DNA of 64,000 nt from Conus ventricosus (Eukaryota > Mollusca > Gastropoda > Neogastropoda > Conidae): contig CM031609.1 in the NCBI GenBank assembly GCA_018398815.1, forward strand, positions 31,889,799 to 31,953,798, read 5' to 3'. The position numbers were made by a program, and so were the translations under genes. The first letter of the stretch is position 1. Every line of letters begins with the position of its first letter. Positions 9,480 through 21,269 of the stretch are shown in pieces. The notes beneath the pieces were generated by a model, which was not told where the DNA came from, ran no database searches, and worked only from the letters and a program-made list of their open reading frames with translations.

Positions 9480-12400
9480 TTCCACCTAAATACTTTAGTA
9501 ACCCGCTGAGCCAGCCATAGCTGACAACTGACTCTCCCATACTCAAACGTACTCTCCGTGTAGTCTGCCCCATGCTGCAACGATGTGCTGCAGCAAACTC
9601 AACATGCGCTAAAAACCAGCTGCTCGGCACCCGTCCTAATACACCACCTTGTACCACCACCACCTCCATTTGCCTTGTGATGTCCCAATCATCATGCTGA
9701 GGGGAATTCTCCTCGCCCTCCTACTGTTGCAGCTTACTGTCAGACTCCTACCACCACCACCTTCCTCACCATGGTCGCTCCTACCTGTGAGAGTGACTGT
9801 CTCTAACCTGTCCAAGCCATGGCCCCTGAACCCCTGCAGGATAGAGGCAGTGTTCGCCACCAAACGTCGTCCGTCTCCACAGTACTAGACCGGTGCCACC
9901 AGAACCCCTCTATTGCCGTCATAACCATACTGCTGTCGGGCGATGTCCATTACAACCAGGACCAAACACCACCATCAATCTTTGAGGCTTTTGTGACCAC
10001 CTGGTCACGTGGGACTGTAAAGGGATTGCCTGTGATTCCTGTGACCTATGGTTCCACCATGACTGTGTCATGTTGGATCCTCAGAGTATGAAGCCCTGAG
10101 TTTCCCTACAGTAGCATGAGTTTGCCCTCGCTGTGACAGTGTGAACTGAGACAGCTTCACGTCCAGAAGCTATGAGCTGGACTGTACCAACCACTGCCTT
10201 CCCTGCCACGTCTCTCAACCGTTGACTCTCTATCCTCGTCTGACCTATTTTCACCTCCCGTGCCAGTAGCCCTAAAATTGACAGTCGACCTTCGTCCATC
10301 AATTCGTCGAACCACACTACTTCTAAGTCCTCTTGCGCCAGATCTGCTGAATCATCAGTGTTCGAGCTCCCAAGAAAACCAACCTCCGTATCATCAACGT
10401 CAATTGCCAGAGCATCAACGCGAAGAAGCAAGAGCTTGCAGCTGTATTACAGTACGTCAAGCCTGACATCGTATCCGGAACAGAGTCGTGGCTCCGCGGC
10501 ATTAAACCAGGAAAATTACCGGCCAAAGACCACATCAAATCAGCGGAGGTGTTCCCTGACTCATACGACGTGTACCGGAATGACCGCGCCGCGAATAGAG
10601 GCGACGTCTTCATCCTCGTACACAGTCGCTCACCTCCTCTGAACAACCCCATCTTGTGACAGACTGCAAAATCGAGTGGGTGAAAGTCAAGCTGAAGAAC
10701 CAGAAGGACCTCCATGTAGGCACGTTCTACATGGCAGAGCTCCAGCTCCAACACTCCCTAAACTCGCCAACTGAAGATGGCAGAAAGCAGCGCGAGGTCA
10801 TTTTAGCCGGCGACTTCAACTGCCCTGACATCGACTGGTTGATGCACACCACCACTCTTCAGGAAAAGATGACGAGATCCAGCAATCGCTGGTCGGACAT
10901 CTCCTCATCCTCCCTCCTTAGCCAAGTCAGCATACCCCAACCCGTGATAAGAACATACTCGACCTGGTCTTTACGTCCAACCCCACCCTTGTCAAGTCCT
11001 CTGTTAGCATCCCAGGTGTGTCCGACCACGACATCGTCTGTACCGACTTCAACACCAAGCCGCAAGTCACCCACCAGAAAGCACGCAAGTGTCTCAAGTT
11101 CAAGCTGGCTGACTGGGAGCAGATGAAGAACGATATGGACGATGCAGCGCACACCGTGGAAGAAAAACACAGGGCGGGGAAAGATGTGAACACCCTGTGG
11201 ACTACGTTCAAGACCTGCCTCGCTAACTCCATAGAATGGAAGTCCCCTCCTTTATGCTGAAACGGTCTTCTTCCCTGTCATGACTGACAGCGCCCCTTCG
11301 GAAGCTGCTGAAGCGTAAGAAGAGACTTTTCAAGCGTGCAAGAGCTTGAAAGGACTGGTCCCCCTACAGGAAATTCCAGAAGTACTGCAGAGATGAGCTA
11401 CGGCGTGCAGAGTGGCAGTTGATTAACAACACCATCAGGGAGGGACTCGACCAGAATAACACCACGCCATTCTGGCGCTACATCAAGTCCAGGAAGCAGG
11501 ACTCTACAGGAGTTGCCCCGCTGAAGGAGAAGGGACAGCTACACAGTGACAGTCAATCCAAAGCTGACATCTTACTGCGCCAATTCAAATCAGTCTTCAC
11601 GAAGACCACCACTACCACACTACCCAACTTAAAACCTCCCCCCGCCCATGTACATCCCATTACAGTCTCTGCCCCTGGCGTGGCCAAGCTGCAACGCGAC
11701 CTCAAAGTTAATAAGGCCCCCAGTCCAGACAACTTACCCAGCATCGCTTTGAAGACCCCCACTGACAGCATTGCCCCTCCCTGACACTTATCTTCCAAGC
11801 CTCGCTCGACTCCGGACGCCTTCCGCAGGATTGGCTCGGAGCCAACGTCACCTGCGCATTCAAGAACGGCGACCGTTACTCCCGCGACAACTATAGACCC
11901 ATCTCTCTCACTTCAGTTCCCTGTAAGATCCTGGAACAGATAGGATGCCGCCACATCCTGAACCACCTTGACTCCCACCAAATCTTGACCTCTCTCAACC
12001 ACGGCTTCCGAGCCAGCTACTCTACCGAAACCCAGCTCCTGACCACAACACAAGATCTCCTATCTTCATACGACCGTGGAAAGCAAGTAGACATGGTGAT
12101 CTTGGACTTCTCCAAGGCCTTTGACACCGTTCCCCATGACCGACTACTCCATAAGCTATCCAACTACGGCATCACTGGCATCCATTCCTGGCTATAGTGC
12201 TTCCTTACGGAACGCTCCATGCAAGTTGTGGTTGAGAGCACCTCATCAAATTCTACGACAGTGGATTCTGGGGTCCCGCAGGGCACCATGCTAGGCCCAC
12301 TCTTGTTCCTGTGCCACATCAACGACCTCCCGGAGGCAGTCAAATCCCAAGTGTGTCTCTTCGCAGATGACTGCCTCATCTACACGGAGATCAACAACTT

Positions 12401-13340
12401 CAGCGACCACCTTACCCTTCAAGAGGACCTGAAGAGTCTGGAACAGTGGGCAGAGTGATGGGGCATGCGTTTCAACGCCACGAAATGTTACGTCATGAGC
12501 CTGGCGCGGAGCCCTGCAACCTCCTTCTACTCCCTCGAAAGCACAATTCTCAAAAAGTCTCCATCAACCCCTATTTGGGTCTTAATTTCTCTGCAGATCT
12601 GTCTGGTCAACCCACATCAACTACATCACAAAGGAAAGCCACTGTACCCTGGGTTTTCCTACGCCATAACCTCAGACACTGCCCCACAGCCTGCAAACGC
12701 AAAGGGCCTTCCTCGCCTTAGACCCCTGTTGGGCATGGAGCAATCATCTGGGGACCCGTATGAGAAACAGGAAATCGACAAGCTGGAGCGTACACAGGGG
12801 AGTGGTAGTACGCTTCATTGCCAGAGACTATAAATCTAGAACACCTGGCTTTGCAACGGCCTCCTGAGGAAACATGACTCCCTACCCCCCATGAACGATG
12901 CGAGAGCCTGCGGCTGACCTTCTTTTAAAAGGTGGTTGAGGGGCTGGTGCCAGCAATCCCTCCTGAGCAGTTCCCGGGTCCTCAACACCCCGCCGACACA
13001 TCCGCCGTCCGCCAAGAAGAGCAGATTTTCGTACCCAGTGGAGAACTACACACACAACAACGACGGGTGCTACACAGTTCCAAACTGCAGACAGAGCATG
13101 CTACACAGTTCCAAACTGCAGCACTGAGCGGTTATAAACAATCATTTTTTCCGAATTTATTATTAGGTGGAACCAACGGGGACAACAGTGTTGTGCACTC
13201 AGGTAGTACTGAGGCCTTCAAGCAGGCGGTGGCCAAAGCCCAACGCCACTAACTTTTTCCCCTGCGCACCTCATCGTTGCGTCGACGCCAGATTCCTCGG
13301 GTGCAGCAACGTATACTGACAGATACAGTAGATAGATAGA
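9480..13340 (+). mobile_element. Decayed near-full-length CR1-like LINE
   Basis: The order of fragments is that of a CR1-group non-LTR retrotransposon. A PHD-type finger, GIACDSCDLWFHHDCVML, lies at about 10022-10075. An apurinic endonuclease follows with NCQSINAKKQELAAVLQYVK and TESWLRGIKP (about 10383-10660) and LAGDFNCPDIDW (about 10804). The reverse transcriptase has NYRPISLTSVPCKILEQ (about 11886), DFSKAFDTVPHDRLL (about 12105), GVPQGTMLGPLLF (about 12270) and the catalytic FADD (about 12360). A C-terminal domain with KLERTQ runs to the stop at 13251-13253. The element uses several frames and has internal stops, for example TAG near 12196 and TGA near 12456, so it is inactive. It appears to end in a GATA-rich tail at about 13318-13340. 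The start is approximate. Confidence 0.85.
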
Positions 13341-13480
13341 GAGAGAGAGGGGGGGGGGGGGGGCAGGCAGACAGAGAGAGAGAGAGAGGAGAGGAGGGAG
13401 AAAAGGGGGAAGAGAGAGGAGAGAGAGAGGAGAGAGAGAGACCCTGTGTGTGTGGTGTGTGTGTGTGTGTGTGTGTGTGT
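13341..13480 (+). repeat. G run, (GA)n and (GT)n low-complexity tract
   Basis: A G run lies at about 13350-13363. It is followed by (GA)n with GG interruptions and then (GT)n to about 13480. It begins where the LINE tail ends and may have grown from it. Confidence 0.9.
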
Positions 13481-13540
13481 CTAGGGGATGGGGAACAGAG
13501 ACAAAATAATCAAATTGAAAGTTGACAGCATGGATCATCG

Positions 13541-14772
13541 CACGGGGCTAAACTGGTGAAAAAAAAGCTCGTGAACAAATTTTCACTGTCAGAACGAAAG
13601 TGGCACATTTTAAAAGTATATTTGTATTCAGATAAACTTAAAGGAATGGCAGAGGTTTCCAAGTTAAACAAACTTTATTTGGGAAATCCTTGAAGCACCC
13701 ATTCGGCCCCAATCGCAGAAAATTAAAAGACTAGAAAGTAAAAGCATGAAAAAAAAAAATTAAAATTTTGGCTTTTTATTTTTAAATAGACCAAAATACC
13801 ATAATTATATTTTGGATTATTTTTTTTTCTTTGGACTAAGAATTATGCAACTTTTTTAAAAAGTTTTTAATTTTGGGGACAAATTTTAAAAACCAAACAA
13901 TGGGCACTAGTCCCAAAAATACGGAAAAATATTTTAGCGCATGCGCAATGACTTTTTACACCGAAAAATTTTTCTGTGGGGAATTCGAGGGTTTGTTTTG
14001 TTTGTAAAACTCCATGTTAGACCCGTTAAATGTTTTCTTCTGTATAATTACGGAAGATATGAAAAAGATAAGTCTAAAAGGCATTTACTGCGAGAAAACG
14101 ATCTCGTGGGGGAGACTTCAAGCCCGGGATGTGGGTCGTGGGTTAGAGAGATCAAAAGTGTTGGGCCAGAAATGCCAAGTGATCAGTGGGATTAGCACTA
14201 CCAAATTACGTGATGAAATGCTTTTAAAGATTGGGCACAAGAGACGCGCCAAAAAAGGCTATTTCGCAATTTTCGCGAAAGTGACTATTTCCTTCCATCA
14301 AAAAGAGGATAAAAGGGAAAAGTCGGTCACATAGAGACTGCCAGAGACAAATTTCCCTTTCAGAGCCCAAGCCGAAAATCAAACAAAGAAACAGACATCG
14401 TTTGGTGTTTGTGACAAAGCAGAAAGGTCGGCTGCTCATTTTACGTAAAATAGCGACAGCTTAAATTCAAATTTGCCATACATGTCGCCCCAAAAAAAAG
14501 TGGTGGCATTAAAACGGTTGGTAAACTAAAGGACCAAAGAGAAGGCGAGTTTTTTGACAAGGGGAATTTCCAAATTTTCAGGTAATATGTTGTGGGAGGG
14601 AGACTTCTACTCAGATTGATGATGGCTGTGATTTTAGACAAATAAGATGAAGGAAAAAAAAGAAAGGAACTCAAGTCCGGTACGCAAACAAGGATCAAAC
14701 GGGGCAAGTCCCGACACGAAAAAGGGCAAGAAAAAATTTAAGGTATGGAGTCTTACAAAATGAATGTTTCAG
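13541..14772 (+). other. Sequence upstream of the SOCS6 terminal exon
   Basis: This stretch is rich in A, T and G homopolymers and has no clean long coding region. At 14056 a plus-strand ATG opens MKKISLK, which matches the known start of vertebrate SOCS6. The frame then continues as GIYCEKTISWG, which has no similarity I can see. It may hold the SOCS6 start exon disturbed by frameshifts, or the match may be chance. Confidence 0.35.
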
Positions 14773-15240
14773 CTGCAAATATGGTTGGGATTGGGGGATC
14801 CCCGAAAAGAAGCAGAAGAGAAAAAGGCTAACCCGCCGGACGGTGCTTTTCTAGTCCGTGACAGTTCTGATGAACGCTATTTGTTGAGTTTAAGTTTTCG
14901 ATCATATGGACGAACTCTTCACACACGCATTGAGCATTGCAACGGCATGTTTAGTTTCTATGCACAACCAGACACTGAAGGATATCCTTCCATTGTGGAC
15001 TTGATTGAACATTCTATGAATGACTCTCAAACAGGCATTTTTTGCTACTCCCGATCTCGGTCCCCAGGTGCGCCATCATTTCCTGTTCGGCTTACGAAGC
15101 CTGTTTCTAGGTTTACCCAAGTGCGTTCTCTTCAGTACCTTTGCCGCTTTGTCATCCGCCAGTACACTCGTTTTGATCACATTCAGCATCTTCCTCTTCC
15201 AACGACACTCAAAGGCTGGATTGAAGAAAATCAATATTGA
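14773..15240 (+). CDS. SOCS6: SOCS6-type suppressor of cytokine signalling, terminal exon
   Basis: The exon starts after acceptor atgtttcag and ends at TGA 15238-15240, giving about 156 residues. KYGWDWG opens the SH2 domain. PPDGAFLVRDSSDERYLLSL carries the phosphotyrosine-binding Arg of the FLVRDS motif. FSFYAQPDTEGYPSIVDLIE, CYSRSRSPG and FPVRLTKPVSRF follow. The C-terminal SOCS box has the Elongin B/C-binding SLQYLCRFVIRQ and the Cullin-5 motif LPLP. The family recruits a Cul5 E3 ligase to phosphotyrosine proteins such as receptor kinases. The block VRSLQYLCRFVIRQYTR fits SOCS6 better than SOCS7. KYGWDWG lies one frame away from the rest, so one base is missing at about 14793-14808. The N-terminal region is not securely found. 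Confidence 0.93.
   Translation: MQIWLGLGDPRKEAEEKKANPPDGAFLVRDSSDERYLLSLSFRSYGRTLHTRIEHCNGMFSFYAQPDTEGYPSIVDLIEHSMNDSQTGIFCYSRSRSPGAPSFPVRLTKPVSRFTQVRSLQYLCRFVIRQYTRFDHIQHLPLPTTLKGWIEENQY
14793..14808 (+). other. Single-base frameshift at the start of the SOCS6 SH2 domain
   Basis: KYGWDWG reads in one frame and KEAEEKKANPPDG in the next. The change lies within ggggg (14793-14797), cccc (14800-14803) or aaaa (14805-14808). Adding one base to any of these runs joins the two halves. Which run is affected cannot be decided from the sequence. Confidence 0.75.
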
Positions 15241-16634
15241 AATTTCAGACATTATTTACTGGAGCAGAAGAAAACATTTTCATAACATCAGTTGGATAGT
15301 AGTTGGGCTCACAGTGAATTAGCATTTTGTGTAGAATACAGATTTTAAAATGATTTTAACAGAGAAATTTGTATGGATTTAAAATCATAAGACAAGAGAA
15401 AGATTTGTGTACTTTGGTGTTCTTGGAGTATAATTTTTTTTTCTATTTTTTAACATTTTATTTATCATATTTTCATTGACTTTATTTCATCTCTTTGTCG
15501 TTAATAAGTGGGTTAACTCCATGTGAGATCTTCTCGAAAAGAAATGTTCTTTTCCTTATTCTTTTTCTTTTTAATTAGAGATGACCATATTTAGATTTGT
15601 TACCTTCTACTTTGTAAATTGTTTCCATTAAGCTTAGGCACTTTTAAGTTTTGAGTAATTTCTCTGAAACTTATTGGTTGTTTTTTAATTTTTAGAGGAA
15701 AAAACGTCTGTGATATGGTGAGTTGAAATGATTATCATTACTATGATTTTAGTTTAACCTTTTTAATAGAGAAACTGTTATTTGTTTTGTTTTCAGAGTG
15801 TCAGATAGTTTATTCTTCAATAAAAATCAATGTATCTGTCGTTTGAAATTTAAAGCTAATTAGAATTGCAATTGTTTTGTTGAAATTAGTGTCCAGAGGT
15901 GCCATCCCATACTTTTTGTGATCTGATACTTTATTTTCTGCTTGACTCATCGACTGAAATTTGTATGGATTTATGGATTCAGATAATTTTTCAGAGAAGA
16001 AAGTCCAGCAAATGATGATTGATTTAACAAAAATAGTACTTGCAACTTGCACAATATAATGATACCATTGAATGGTTGCATAGCGTTGCAAAGTTTGCTC
16101 AACTACTTGTCAGTTATCTGCATTGTGGTTAGTGACCAGTATGAACTGCGTGTTGATTTTCCTTCCATAGCTTTCACTTACTCAGTAATATGGCTGGCTA
16201 AGCATGACCTCATGGTCATATAAAGAAATTTGCTCATACAGAAACTTCACCAAATCGTAGAAAAATGAATTAAGTTTCAGCTGGCTAACACATTCGGCCT
16301 TCAAAAGTCAGTGTGACAGTCATATATGTGAAGTGCCTGTGAGCTGGATTTCACTCATGGCAGGTTTGATGATGCATGTTGCCATGTTTTCATTCAGTCA
16401 GGAATTGGACAGACAAGCAATAATTTGTACTGACACAATTTGCTATATTGCATGTGTTTGGAAATGATGAAGGGGTTGGCATCACTATGTTCAGGTAAAG
16501 ATTTGGATCATGAATGGGGAAATGGCTTGGATTTGAGAGGTTGTGGATAACGAACTAAAATTGAAAACTTAAGCAAATTACGTCACATGCTTGCACAGGT
16601 TTGTACATGCGCACTCATTTGTGCAAACACACAT

Positions 16635-16635
<1 letters not shown>
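15241..16635 (+). other. SOCS6 3' UTR and flank
   Basis: This is AT-rich non-coding sequence directly after the SOCS6 stop. The AATAAA at 15819-15824 is a candidate polyadenylation signal about 580 bases after the stop. No other gene is seen. Confidence 0.6.

Positions 16636-16702
<67 letters not shown>
16636..16702 (+). repeat. (CA)n microsatellite
   Basis: This is a CA tract of about 66 bases. Confidence 0.97.
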
Positions 16703-16705
<3 letters not shown>

Positions 16706-17699
16706 TACTTATGAATACACACATGCAGTGGTGCACACCACACATACACATGCCACATTTTCAAGTATGCACCTGCCACCTGATCCCATTCCTGAGTGTC
16801 CTTTTTCTTCTTCCTTTTCTTCTGAATTTTTTTTAGCAAATCTACTAGAATATATAAATACTCTATTAATACATTGTTTATTTGTTTTTGCCCTGTTTTA
16901 AAACAGTGCTCATGTGAACTGATTCTGCTAAGTAAAACTCCAGTGGTAACTAGTGAAAGATGTCACAGGAAATATGAGATAAATGTCCTTTAAAACTGTT
17001 TTTTCATGTTTATAGTGCAGATTCTCTCTCACAGATTAGGAGGGCCCTGCCATTACTAAAAGGGGCCAGATCGCATATCTATCAGTCCTTTCCTGTCTCT
17101 TTCAAGAAAAATGTTTCTTAATGTCCTGAGTTGTTAAATGTGTTGTCTTTTTGCCTTTTTTGGTTTTTGTTTCGGTTTGTTTGCTTGCTTGTTTTAGTTT
17201 TCATTTTTTGTTTTATGAAACTTTCATATACTTCAAGGACCGAAAAGATGATCTAGGCATGTATTATGATATGAATCTCACCCTGTATTACATCTAATGA
17301 TGAACAACAAATTTTTTGTTCATGTACCTCTTTTTTCTTCTTCTCTTCATCGTGCTTGAAAATGTGGAACTTGTAGTAGTACAATGAAAATAATGCATTA
17401 ACATTACCAAAAAATTACTTTTTGGAATTTATAGGATTACATTATTTTTTTGTCATGAAATATGAATCTAAAACAAGTGTAACAAGTTAAAAGACAAAAA
17501 TAATCATCCATTGCTGGTTTACTTTAAACGTTGCAGATTTAAAGTGTTTTTTTGTTTTGATGTTTGTTTCTTTTGTATTTTTGTATGCTATAGAGATTTT
17601 AAGGAGTGGTATTGTTAGATTCCCCAAAAGAAAAACACCTTGTAAAAAAGAATGTCCATGAATGATTGGTGATAAGATTTTGTTGTTGGTGGCAGGTGG

Positions 17700-17753
17700 T
17701 GGTTTTTTTTTTTTTTTTTTTTTTTTTTTGGGAGGGGGGGGGGGGGGGGAGGA
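17700..17753 (+). repeat. Poly-T followed by poly-G
   Basis: A T run of nearly 30 bases passes directly into G-rich sequence with a run of about 10 G. Lengths are uncertain. The DNA from 16703 to here is AT-rich and non-coding. Confidence 0.9.
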
Positions 17754-17999
17754 GAATAATCAATAACTGTATTATTCTTGAATATTTGTCTTATAAATTG
17801 AAAGAGATCAATAACTACAAGAAGATCTATGCATCTGCGTTTAACATGTAGTATGTTGCTTATAGAAAAGGAGACGGAACGTAATGTAACATTTTTTTTT
17901 TTTAATGAAATATTGTAGTTAACAGAGTATAATATTGAACAGAATGTGTGTATTGGGGAAAAAATATTGTTAGTTACGTTTTCTTTTTCTGTCATGAAT

Positions 18000-18062
18000 C
18001 AGCCCTGATGTGGCCCTCTGCGGTCGGCTGGGCTATAACTTAAAGCAACATTATCTTATCTC
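18000..18062 (+). mobile_element. Very short retroposed tail, copy 1, with 13-bp target duplication
   Basis: The insert reads cagccctgatgtggccctct, then gcggtcggctgggctataac, and ends in attatcttatc. It is flanked on both sides by ttctgtcatgaat. This is the hallmark of target-primed reverse transcription of a very short or 5'-truncated element. Confidence 0.75.
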
Positions 18063-20932
18063 TTCTGTCATGAATAAAGCAGGGAGGGAGGAGGAGTGTA
18101 AGACAAAATTGCTCTGGTTTTATGGGGTGTATGATTATTCATTTTTAAGATCACTGATATACAATGTTAGGCTGTAAATAAATTGTAGTCACTTCTCATT
18201 TCATTAAAAAAATTTTTTTTTAAAATCTCAAGTCACAGTATGTTGTGCCACTTTTCTTCTTTGAAAGTATGTGTACACTGTTCTTAATTTGTGAGAATCT
18301 GATTTGGTTTCTGATGCCCATATGTCCAGTACTGTTCTTAAAAGTATGATCATTATCATGAAAGATTTTTGTCATTTTTGCACAATTATTTATTTTTTAT
18401 TTAAAAGTATTTTCGTGTGTTTGTTTCACAAGCAGACTGATTTTTTTCCCCTCTTAGAACTTTATTTTTTAGATAATGACGTAGATCAGTGTGATGTGCA
18501 TGGGCAGGTTGGGTTAAAAACGGAAGAAAATGATTAAAGCAAAAAATTGTAATGAAACACAAGTGATTTAGGAATATACTCCTTTGAGTTTGAGTTCACT
18601 GTTTAATGTTCGTCAGCTGTCAGGTGAAGTCATGGACTCTATAATACCCACCTCCAGTTTAGGAATGAAATGGAAATTAAAGGAAACAGTGGATTTTTAA
18701 CTTTAAAGACAGCGAATTTGGGAGTGACTAAAAAAGAAAATATTTGATTTTGAACATTTCATACTATAGAAAAGGAAATTGGATTCGAACTTTAGAGAAA
18801 TGGAGTCAAGAAGTGATTAGAAAACAAAATTGATTGTTAACTCTTTTAAACAAAATAAGAAATGGAACTTATTCAGCAGAAAAGAAAACAGTTGATTTTG
18901 AACTTTAAAAGAAAGGAAAATGATGAGCAGATTTATTTCCATGTAATTAGAAGATTAAAACTTAAGTGATAAAGGTAAATTGGTGTGGATTGAGGAAACA
19001 TTTGAACTTTAATAAAGCTGGTACAAAGTGAAATTTACTGGAAACTTGGAATGGGATTGTAATTGGCTGAATTTGAATTTAAAAGAAAAAAATATGGAGT
19101 GAAATATACCAAAAAAAAGAAGAAAAGAAAGAAAGAAATTGAGCTTGAAAGGATGGAAAACAAGGAACAAACTTGATGTAGAAGAACATAATTGATTGTG
19201 ATCTTTGGAGTTTAAAACCCACTGTTTTCTAGTCAGTTGCATGTCCTAATGTGAGATGGCTGATAGATAAATGGGAGATGGAGTGGATAACTGTCCAAAA
19301 TAACATATGCACATTTTGCTAAGGAACATGTTCTTAGCCACAAATACCACAATCTGGAGACATCTTCCTTGTGATTTATAAATATGAACATGAGTTTCCA
19401 AGATGCATAGTTTTCAAAATGGAGAAGGAAGAGGGGTGGGTGAAGAGAGTGAGGAAGTGGGGGGGAATATGGTCCGAGTCTTTTATACGTGTTGGGCAAA
19501 AAGTGCCCGGACTCAGAGGAGTCATCTTAACTTTGAGCCTTCACTATCAGAATGCAGCAGACGTGACACATGGCAGCCTCTGTTGTCCAGTTGTGTGTGT
19601 TTGTTTGAAAGACCCTCCTCGTTAACCTTTTGGCAATTTTTGGAGCAAGTCATGGTGATGATGATTGATGCACAATGGTGCTTTGCTGTTGGATGAACTG
19701 AAAAAGGAGTAGCAGGTTGTGTGTGTGTCTGTGTGCGCAGGTGTTTGTGTGTAAGGAAACGGATGCTTGTGTCAGCATATGCTGTTTTGCATACATACAT
19801 GATATATATGTATTTGACTATAAACAGGGTGTTCTATTTCATTTCATCAAATTTTTTAATTGCTTATAATATCAACGCTTGTATAAAATGAGAATGCATT
19901 ATATATTTCATGAATGCAGATCAGTGTGTATGTTTAGTTTCAGGTTTGTGTGTAAACTGCCCGTGGTGATTCATTACCAATAATTTTTGTTTAAAGTGAG
20001 TCATGTTTGTGTATGTTGCTTGTGCTGTCATTCTTTCTAGATCTGTAACCTCGCTTACCATTGAGAAGATAGCAGGCTTGAACCCAGGGTGCCCAGCCTA
20101 AAAAGTAGTATTTCCACTGCCTTTGTTAATTTGTTGTTATTTCACTCATGTCAGAGAAGTGTTCCCCCACCCCCACCGCCGACCCCACCCCCACGCTCAT
20201 TAGGTGGTTGTAATCACCATCTGCCATATCATTTGAGATGGGTATGGATATTATATCCAAATTAATCGAATCAAACCCTCATTTCCTTTCCTTACTCCCA
20301 TCCATATGATTATCATGCTCTCATGACCACAGGCATGGATGATACATACTTTAGGTTGAATATGAAGGGGGAAAAAATGCATTGGTGGGAAAGCACAAGT
20401 GAAGCAGTGCCATGCTTGCTAGGTCATGAGATATTGGCCATGAGCATGGTTCAGAGTATGTAGTATGTACTTCATTTTTCTGCAACACTCATAGTTGTTT
20501 GATTCATTATCAGCTTGGCCTCTTCTAGTTTATAATGCGTTTCAGATTGAAGAAAGAAATTGCAGTCAGTCAGTGAAGTTATTTTGCAATTTTTTTTGTT
20601 TAAAAAAGTAATACAATGGGCATGTCTGATGTGACAGATCTATTGCATTGGACATGATTTGGTGTTATCTGTTACAATCTTCTTGTATTAGTAACATTAA
20701 AGTAACATTGTTTTTATCGAATAATTGAATTAAACTAAGGAAACAAATGAAAACAAGCATAAAAATGAAGAATGTTTTTAAAAAAGAAGCAAAAAAAAAA
20801 GAAAGAAAATTGTTATTTGTGTAAGTGAACTTTTGTGGAAGTGTGTATCCCCATATAAATGTACAGCAGACATTGTGCATATTCATTCAAATGATAAAGC
20901 ATCGTTAGACAAGCTTTCACTTCTGATTTCTG
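18063..20932. other. AT-rich intergenic DNA
   Basis: No gene or strong repeat is seen. A gaacttta / gaaagga-rich stretch at 18660-19200 looks like a degenerate tandem array. Short open frames have no recognisable similarity. Confidence 0.6.
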
Positions 20933-20987
20933 ACAGCCCTGATGTGGCCCTCTGCGGTCGGCTGGGCTATAAGCAACATTATCTTAT
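20933..20987 (+). mobile_element. Very short retroposed tail, copy 2, with 13-bp target duplication
   Basis: The same sequence as copy 1 (cagccctgatgtggccctct, ending in attatcttat), about 55 bases long, is flanked by perfect 13-base repeats cttctgatttctg at 20920-20932 and 20988-21000. Its 5' end is within a base or so of that of copy 1. Confidence 0.8.
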
Positions 20988-21269
20988 CTTCTGATTTCTG
21001 GGTGGAAACAGAAAGAAAATGACCGGTTGTACTGGTCCTTTTTGTTTGTTTGGGTTATTTGGGTGCATGTGCATTGTTTCAGTTCTGTGTTTCAGATGTA
21101 TTTTGTGGTGGAATGTTAACTTTTGAATGAGCATTCTATATACATCCGTTCCCGGAAGAATGAGGTGCCTTGTATTACAAGTAAACACGGTGAAGAGTTA
21201 ATCCAGTGTGTTGATGCTTGTTTCTATGAAGAAAGTGATGTGTTTACTCCACTCTGTTTCTTTCAGATG

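Noticed and set aside
20050..20100. tRNA-like stretch with gcttgaaccc
   Set aside because: A box B-like word is present, but no cloverleaf could be paired.
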